Below are positions 5,289 to 9,486 of a stretch of 9,486 bases of DNA, piece after piece. The notes beneath the pieces were generated by a model, which was not told the origin of the DNA, made no database searches, and saw only the letters and a list, made by a program, of their open reading frames with translations. The stretch comes from an uncultured Lachnospiraceae bacterium (GTDB taxonomy: Bacteria > Bacillota > Clostridia > Lachnospirales > Lachnospiraceae). Position 1 is the first letter of the stretch; each line of letters opens with the position of its first letter. The position numbers were made by a program, and so were the translations under genes. The stretch is from assembly GCA_900544445.1 (NCBI GenBank), contig UQVK01000122.1, forward strand, positions 1 through 9,486. Direction: 5' to 3'.

Positions 5289-6959
5289 ATGAGCGAGATG
5301 GAAAAGAAGAAAAACAAAGCGGCGGGCGTCAGGAAAAGAAAAAAGAAGATTCCGCTGATTGTCGCGGCGGCCCTTGTGGTCGTTTTTGGGGGATATTCGG
5401 TTGTAAACAGCGTGATCGCAAAAAATACGCCGACACAGGTGAATACGATTACAGCCGCAAAGGGCAGTGTGGAGGAAACCATTTCCACCAGCGGCAAGGT
5501 GAACAGCGAGCAGAGCAGAACCTATTATGCGCCGGTGGGCGCCGTTATTACGGAGATGAACGTTTCCCTGGGAGATGTGGTGGAGGAAGGACAACAGCTT
5601 GTCACCTTCGATACTTCTGATCTGGAAGCTCAGAAGACGAAGGCGGCGCTGGATGCATCCGCTTCCGCAAACGGCTATCGGAGCACTCAGTATCAGAGTG
5701 ATAAAAAACAGTCGGAGTATAATGAGGCGGTAATCGGCCTGGATGAGCTGAAGGTGCTTGCCGCGGGACAGGAACAGTATGTACAGGGACTGAAATACAA
5801 TCTGGAGGATGATATCCAGAACAAGAAGGAAGATCTGCAGGAATGGCTGAACAAGCTGAATCTGGAGCTGGAGATTCAGAACAATAAGCTGTCAGAGCCC
5901 AGAAGCGAAGAAAGCAGAGAGCGGATTCAGGAGACCATCCAGAACCTGAATGAGAGCATCCGCCGTACGTCAAATGAGATCAATGATCTGAACATGTCCG
6001 ATGAGATGAAGGAGAAGCAGCGTATTATCGACGCGGAACAGAAAAAGCTGGACGATATGAAAGAGGAGATCAGCCGGAGGGAAGGAAAGGAATCCTCCTC
6101 TGAGGCGGGAATTGTGGATCCTTACGCGAAGCAGCAGCAGGCCGACAACATGCAGAGCGCGCAGATCACCGCTGAGGAGGCGGCGGAGAAGCTGGCAAAA
6201 GGACAGGAAGGAGTCAAAGCGGAATTTGGCGGAATTGTGACCAAGATTGCAACAATGTCTTCTTCTGCAAACGCCTCCGCAGGAGGAGGACTTCTGGAAG
6301 GAGCCACGGTTTCTGAAGGAACCGAGCTGTTCACCATAGAAAGCAATCAGCAGGTAAAGGTGGATATTTCCATCACAAAGTATGACCTGGCAAAGATTGC
6401 GGTGGGCCAGAAGGCGGATATTACGATTGCGGACCAGAAATATGAAGGGGAAGTAACCAAGATCAATAAGGTTGCTGCTAATAACGCTCAGGGAAGTCCT
6501 GTGGTTGGCGTGGAGGTACATATTAACAATCCGGATTCCGGCATTTATCTCGGCGTGGAGGCACAGGTGGTGATTCATACCAATTCCGCGCAGGATGTGA
6601 TTACCCTGCCGGTGGAAATTGTAAACACGGACAGAAACGGGGACTTCTGCTACGTGGTTGAAAACGGTGTTGTAACCATGAGAAGAATTACCACCGGAAT
6701 TTCTTCCGACACGGATGTGGAAGTGACGGATGGGCTGAAAGAAGGCGACCTGGTAGTGTATGATATGACAGGTTCAGTAACGGAAGGGATGAGTGTGGTT
6801 GCCGTTCCGGCAGCACAGGAATCGGATCAGACTCCGGCTGCATCTGAAACCGGAGCGGCAGGCGGGACAGATGTATCTGAGACCGAAGCATCCGGAGAAA
6901 CGGCTGTTCCCCAAACGGAAGCATCGACCGAAACGGAATCCGTGCAGGCCGGTAAATAA
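5289..6959 (+). CDS. MacA/HlyD-like membrane-fusion (adaptor) protein, YknX-like
   Basis: This 556-residue protein has a very basic cytoplasmic N-terminus (residues 6-20), one membrane helix at about 21-41, and an extracytoplasmic body. The biotinyl-lipoyl-like domain is split: half one at 79-113 (YYAPVGAVITEMNVSLGDVV) and half two at 319-360 (AEFGGIVTKI, then GATVSEGTELFTIES). Between them lies a long Glu/Lys/Gln/Asn-rich helical hairpin, about 115-310, with a Ser-rich break near 271-285. A beta-barrel domain (363-440) and a membrane-proximal domain (441-507) follow. The last ~50 residues are low-complexity Ser/Thr/Glu/Ala with SETGAAGG, SETEASGE and QTEASTETE repeats, perhaps a wall-spanning or disordered tail. 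GGAGG (5277-5281) precedes the ATG. In Gram-positives such adaptors assemble on the permease; YknX helps protect B. subtilis from the SdpC toxin. Confidence 0.9.
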   Translation: MSEMEKKKNKAAGVRKRKKKIPLIVAAALVVVFGGYSVVNSVIAKNTPTQVNTITAAKGSVEETISTSGKVNSEQSRTYYAPVGAVITEMNVSLGDVVEEGQQLVTFDTSDLEAQKTKAALDASASANGYRSTQYQSDKKQSEYNEAVIGLDELKVLAAGQEQYVQGLKYNLEDDIQNKKEDLQEWLNKLNLELEIQNNKLSEPRSEESRERIQETIQNLNESIRRTSNEINDLNMSDEMKEKQRIIDAEQKKLDDMKEEISRREGKESSSEAGIVDPYAKQQQADNMQSAQITAEEAAEKLAKGQEGVKAEFGGIVTKIATMSSSANASAGGGLLEGATVSEGTELFTIESNQQVKVDISITKYDLAKIAVGQKADITIADQKYEGEVTKINKVAANNAQGSPVVGVEVHINNPDSGIYLGVEAQVVIHTNSAQDVITLPVEIVNTDRNGDFCYVVENGVVTMRRITTGISSDTDVEVTDGLKEGDLVVYDMTGSVTEGMSVVAVPAAQESDQTPAASETGAAGGTDVSETEASGETAVPQTEASTETESVQAGK

Positions 6960-6994
6960 AGCTGCCTGCAGCAGCCAGACAGGAGGACAACAAG

Positions 6995-8206
6995 TTGGCA
7001 CAGGCGTGGGAATATATCAAGATTGCGCTGATGAATATCCGGAGCAACAAAGGCCGTTCCGTTCTCACTATGCTGGGAATTATCATCGGAATCACATCGG
7101 TGATCATGATCATGTCCATTGGCGACGGAGTGAAGGGACAGGTAAGCGACGAACTGAACGCAATGGCCGGAGGATTGATCGGCATTTATGTAAATAACGA
7201 GCAGAGCAAGGAAAAGATTTACTTTGACGAAGACGATTTTGATGCGATTCGTGAAAAAATCGACGGTGTAAAGGGCGTTACTCCGGTTTATACGCTGTAT
7301 GGAAGCGTAGTCGGAAAAAAGGGAGAATTTACGGCTTACACGTCAGGCGGCTCGGAAAGTATGGAGTTTTATCAGACAGAGCCCATTGTGGACGGAAGAT
7401 ATTTTACGGCTGCCGATTATTATGCCGGGAACCGGGTCTGCGTTATTACGCAGCAGGCAGCCAAAAAACTGTTTGGAACAACGGATGTGATAGGAATGAG
7501 CATTGAGGTTACACTGTCCGGAACCACACAGGACCTGACGATTGTGGGAATCCGGCAGGACAGCGCCTCTGCCATGTTCAGCATGTATGGAAACATGATC
7601 AATATTGAAGTGCCGCTGAATCTTCTGAGCATGTCGTTTGGCCTGTATTTCGACGGCTTTACGGATTTCTATGTGATATCCGAGCTGCCCTCCATGAATA
7701 CGCAGATCACGCAAAGTGTCGTAAGACTTATGGAAAGCAGGCACAATGTAAGGAATCAGGGCGTGATCATGGTTCAGAATATGCAGGATCAGATTTCTCA
7801 GATCAACTCGGTAATGGGGAGTATCTCCATCTTCGTTGTGATCGTGGCGGCCATTTCCCTTCTGGTGGGAGGCATCGGTGTGATGAACATCATGCTGGTG
7901 TCAGTAACGGAGCGGACCCGGGAGATCGGTATCCGCAAATCGCTTGGAGCGAGAACCGGCTCCATTCTTCTGCAGTTTTTGTCGGAATCGGCGATTATTA
8001 CCCTGCTGGGAGGACTGATCGGCATTGTCCTCGGAGTGGCGGGGGCGCAGGCCATCGGAGGAGCGATAGGCTTTTCTGCCAGAATCAGCGCGGTCACTGT
8101 ACTTGGGGCTTCCGCTTTTTCGGCGGCTGTTGGAATTTTCTTCGGTATCTATCCGGCGAGGAAGGCAGCGAAGATGAGCCCGATCGAGGCTTTGCGGCAT
8201 GAGTGA
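6995..8206 (+). CDS. MacB-like FtsX-domain ABC permease (YknZ-like)
   Basis: The 403-residue permease begins with a TTG codon at 6995, chosen because AGGAGG (6981-6986) lies 8 bases upstream and the resulting start (AQAWEYIKIALMNIRSNKGR) matches the amphipathic first helix of the family; the next in-frame ATG (7031) would cut it off. Membrane helix 1 is at about 22-42 (LTMLGIIIGITSVIMIMS), followed by a MacB_PCD extracytoplasmic domain (about 45-270), then helices near 276-302, 323-352 and 365-388. The FtsX segment GGIGVMNIMLVSVTERTREI (292-311) with GIRKSLGA, and the terminal GIYPARKAAKMSPIEALRHE (384-403), are diagnostic. It lies 35 bases after the adaptor gene; a tiny hairpin (GCTGC/GCAGC, 6961-6975) is in that gap. 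With the two genes before it, it forms an efflux pump driven from the cytoplasm. Confidence 0.94.
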   Translation: MAQAWEYIKIALMNIRSNKGRSVLTMLGIIIGITSVIMIMSIGDGVKGQVSDELNAMAGGLIGIYVNNEQSKEKIYFDEDDFDAIREKIDGVKGVTPVYTLYGSVVGKKGEFTAYTSGGSESMEFYQTEPIVDGRYFTAADYYAGNRVCVITQQAAKKLFGTTDVIGMSIEVTLSGTTQDLTIVGIRQDSASAMFSMYGNMINIEVPLNLLSMSFGLYFDGFTDFYVISELPSMNTQITQSVVRLMESRHNVRNQGVIMVQNMQDQISQINSVMGSISIFVVIVAAISLLVGGIGVMNIMLVSVTERTREIGIRKSLGARTGSILLQFLSESAIITLLGGLIGIVLGVAGAQAIGGAIGFSARISAVTVLGASAFSAAVGIFFGIYPARKAAKMSPIEALRHE

Positions 8207-8242
8207 CCGTAAGCTGACAAGCGGACTGCGGGAATAAAAGCC

Positions 8243-8270
8243 TTGCGCTGAGGAGCGTTTTCGGTATAAT
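8243..8270 (+). promoter_or_regulatory. Promoter-like sequence after the efflux operon
   Basis: A perfect TATAAT (8265-8270) has TTGCGC (8243-8248) 16 bases upstream. A transcript would start near 8277, only about 11 bases before the terminator hairpin at 8288. It may drive ycxB-like and tsaE through a hairpin leader. Confidence 0.5.
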
Positions 8271-8287
8271 ATAAGATAAAGTTAGAG

Positions 8288-8314
8288 AAAGCACCTGCAA
8301 TGTAGGTGCTTTTT
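8288..8314 (+). terminator. Intrinsic terminator, likely bidirectional
   Basis: AAAGCACCTGC (8288-8298) pairs with GTAGGTGCTTT (8302-8312) with one wobble and a 3-base loop; T residues run to 8314. The left flank is A-rich, giving a T-run on the minus strand too. It ends the efflux operon transcript 80-110 bases after its last stop codon. Confidence 0.8.
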
Positions 8315-8338
8315 CGGATGCTGTCGCTGAGGGATTTT

Positions 8339-8815
8339 ATGCAGGTGGAATTTGATGTGAAGATAGACGCGGGTACGCTCTATGATTATATGATAAACCG
8401 GACCTATTCCCATGCCATGGGAGTGATGGAGGCGGCCGTGGGCGCAGTCCTGCTCATCCTTTTTGGGAGGACAGGAAATTTTGTGTGCCTTGCGGCCGGA
8501 CTGATCGTACTGACAGCCCTTCCCGTGGTTCTGTATCTGAAAGCGAAACGGCAGGAGCAGGAACCGGATTATGGCCGGCCGCTTCATTACAGTCTGACGG
8601 AGGACGGCGTGGAGGTCATCCGGGCAAACGGAAGGGAATTCTGGAAGTGGGACGAGATGGAAAAGGCCGTTTCTACCACAAAATGCGTGATTCTTTATAC
8701 CTCCGGCTCCGGGGTGTGTATTTTTCCACGCAGGGAACTGAAGGACAGCCTGATTCCGGCGGTGGAAATGATTTCCACCCATATGCCGTCGAAAAAGGTG
8801 AATATCAGAATGTAG
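8339..8815 (+). CDS. YcxB-like membrane protein
   Basis: This 158-residue protein matches what I know of the YcxB-like family, which is of unknown function. It opens with FDVKIDAGTLYDYMINRTYS, has two adjacent membrane helices (about 26-43 and 46-66), and a cytoplasmic C-terminal domain with YSLTEDGVEVI, then FWKWDEMEKAV, ILYTSGSGVCIFPRREL. The alternation of short strands ending with an acidic helix resembles a PH-like fold. ATG 8339 is preferred because GAGGG (8329-8333) is 5 bases upstream and the product then starts at the family's usual position; earlier starts (ATG 8318, GTG 8306) lie in or next to the terminator hairpin. It is 66 bases from tsaE, probably co-transcribed. Molecular role unknown. 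Confidence 0.78.
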   Translation: MQVEFDVKIDAGTLYDYMINRTYSHAMGVMEAAVGAVLLILFGRTGNFVCLAAGLIVLTALPVVLYLKAKRQEQEPDYGRPLHYSLTEDGVEVIRANGREFWKWDEMEKAVSTTKCVILYTSGSGVCIFPRRELKDSLIPAVEMISTHMPSKKVNIRM

Positions 8816-8817
8816 CG

Positions 8818-8866
8818 GAATCGCAAAACGATTCTTCTCACGGAATAAACGCGGCCGTTCGGCCGC
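8818..8866 (+). other. Two small perfect hairpins between ycxB-like and tsaE
   Basis: GAATCG-CAAAA-CGATTC (8818-8834) and GCGGCC-GTTC-GGCCGC (8851-8866) lie back to back in the 66-base gap. Neither is followed by a T-run, so termination is unlikely. The second ends 8 bases before the GAGG ribosome binding site of tsaE (8874-8877). They may stabilise or separate the two coding regions on one mRNA. Confidence 0.5.
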
Positions 8867-8881
8867 AGAAATAGAGGAAGT

Positions 8882-9346
8882 ATGGAGATAACGGAAGAAA
8901 GAGACAGCTATTGCGCAGAGGATACCTTTGCGCTTGGAAAGCAGATGGGAAAAGAGGCAAAACCGGGACAGCTTTTTACACTGATCGGAGATCTGGGCGT
9001 GGGAAAAACCGTGTTCACCCAGGGCTTTGCGGCCGGACTCGGCATTACGGAGCCGGTGAACAGCCCCACCTTCACCATTCTTCAAAGCTATGAGGGAGGC
9101 AGGCTTCCCTTCTATCATTTTGACGTGTACCGCATCGGTGACGTGGAAGAGATGGAGGAGATCGGCTACGAGGACTGTTTTTACGGCGACGGCGTCTGCC
9201 TGGTGGAATGGGCCGATCTGATCGAGGAAATTCTGCCGGAGCGTTATACGGAAGTCTGCATCGAGAAGGATTTAAGCCGCGGCTTTGACTACCGGCGGAT
9301 CACTCTGACCCGGAAGGGAATGGACGTCGGTTCGGCGGAAGGATGA
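8882..9346 (+). CDS. tsaE: tRNA threonylcarbamoyladenosine (t6A) biosynthesis ATPase TsaE
   Basis: The 154-residue protein has the length and motifs of TsaE (YjeE): Walker A GDLGVGKT (36-43), the SPTFT switch segment (61-65), HFDVYR (79-84) and the degenerate Walker B VCLVEWAD (105-112) with E109 and W110. TsaE is the cytoplasmic ATPase that, with TsaB and TsaD, transfers threonylcarbamoyl to A37 of ANN-decoding tRNAs; it is essential in many bacteria. GAGGAAG lies directly before ATG 8882 with rather tight spacing. In Firmicutes tsaE is normally followed at once by tsaB, rimI and tsaD; here a chain of stem-loops begins 43 bases downstream instead. The C-terminus is complete and no catalytic residue is missing. 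Confidence 0.95.
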   Translation: MEITEERDSYCAEDTFALGKQMGKEAKPGQLFTLIGDLGVGKTVFTQGFAAGLGITEPVNSPTFTILQSYEGGRLPFYHFDVYRIGDVEEMEEIGYEDCFYGDGVCLVEWADLIEEILPERYTEVCIEKDLSRGFDYRRITLTRKGMDVGSAEG

Positions 9347-9388
9347 AAAGGACGCGGCCTCAGCACAGTGCTTCGAAATGGAGGTAAG

Positions 9389-9486
9389 ATTGAAAAATGC
9401 GCTCGATAACGCATTTTCAATCAGGATTTGCGCCGAAGCGTCGCAAATCCAGTTATCGCAGCACCGAACTGGAGGTTCGGCGCGCG
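9389..9486. repeat. Second chain of stem-loops, running off the window
   Basis: Three hairpins follow one another. ATTGAAAAATGCG (9389-9401) pairs with CGCATTTTCAAT (9410-9421), one A bulged. GGATTTGCG (9424-9432) pairs with CGCAAATCC (9442-9450). CCGAAC (9464-9469) pairs with GTTCGG (9475-9480). The first loop carries CGATAA (9404-9409), complementary to TTATCG (9453-9458), so a pseudoknot or an alternative fold is possible. No T-run follows. A frame from TTG 9390, with GGAGG at 9380-9384, is open to the end but does not read as TsaB. I interpret it as an interspersed palindromic element different from that at 3860-4119. Confidence 0.6.

Noticed and set aside
8306..8338. Earlier GTG or ATG starts for the YcxB-like gene
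   Set aside because: GTG 8306 is inside the terminator stem and ATG 8318 has no proper ribosome binding site; the start at 8339 has GAGGG five bases upstream and matches the family.
9390..9486. 5' end of tsaB
   Set aside because: The translated residues follow the palindromic sequence and lack the nucleotide-binding start expected of TsaB (an Ala-Leu-Asp/Glu-Thr/Ser-Ser type motif).

Overview
The window looks like a chromosomal segment from a Gram-positive anaerobe of the Clostridia, most likely Lachnospiraceae. This is inferred from G-rich ribosome binding sites ahead of nearly every gene, the RibU-type riboflavin transporter, the YcxB-like protein next to tsaE, a MacA/MacB-like transporter without an outer-membrane partner, and moderate GC with A/T-rich control regions. 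The species cannot be read from the sequence. All convincing genes are on the + strand.

Layout. (1) 1-252 is the 3' end of a riboflavin ECF-transporter S component, followed by a repeat-rich gap and a strong intrinsic terminator (391-438). (2) 563-3876 is a tightly overlapping four-gene operon: an ECF-type sigma factor, a six-helix membrane protein of unknown family in the position where an anti-sigma factor is expected, an ABC ATPase and an ABC-2-type permease. Overlaps of 17, 13 and 4 bases indicate translational coupling. (3) 3860-4119 is an extraordinary chain of about six stem-loops that begins inside the last codons of the permease gene and looks like an interspersed palindromic element or a structured RNA. 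(4) 4120-4554 is an A/T-rich control region with a possible minus-strand gene remnant, phased AAGG direct repeats, and a sigma-A-type promoter overlapping an inverted repeat. (5) 4555-8206 is a three-gene efflux operon (ATPase, membrane-fusion/adaptor protein, FtsX-like permease), similar in content to Bacillus YknXYZ and Gram-negative MacAB. (6) After a promoter-like sequence and a bidirectional hairpin terminator come a YcxB-like membrane protein and tsaE (t6A tRNA modification). (7) From 9389 to the window edge there is a second, different chain of stem-loops where tsaB would normally be expected.

How it works together. The first operon reads as a self-contained envelope-stress or antimicrobial-peptide response unit in which the sigma factor probably drives its own operon and the membrane protein probably controls it. 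The second operon would export a peptide or small molecule across the single membrane using the adaptor to couple to the permease. The flanks (ribU, ycxB, tsaE) are housekeeping genes, so the two ABC systems and the palindromic elements appear to be the variable part of the locus. No transposase, CRISPR array, tRNA or rRNA was seen.
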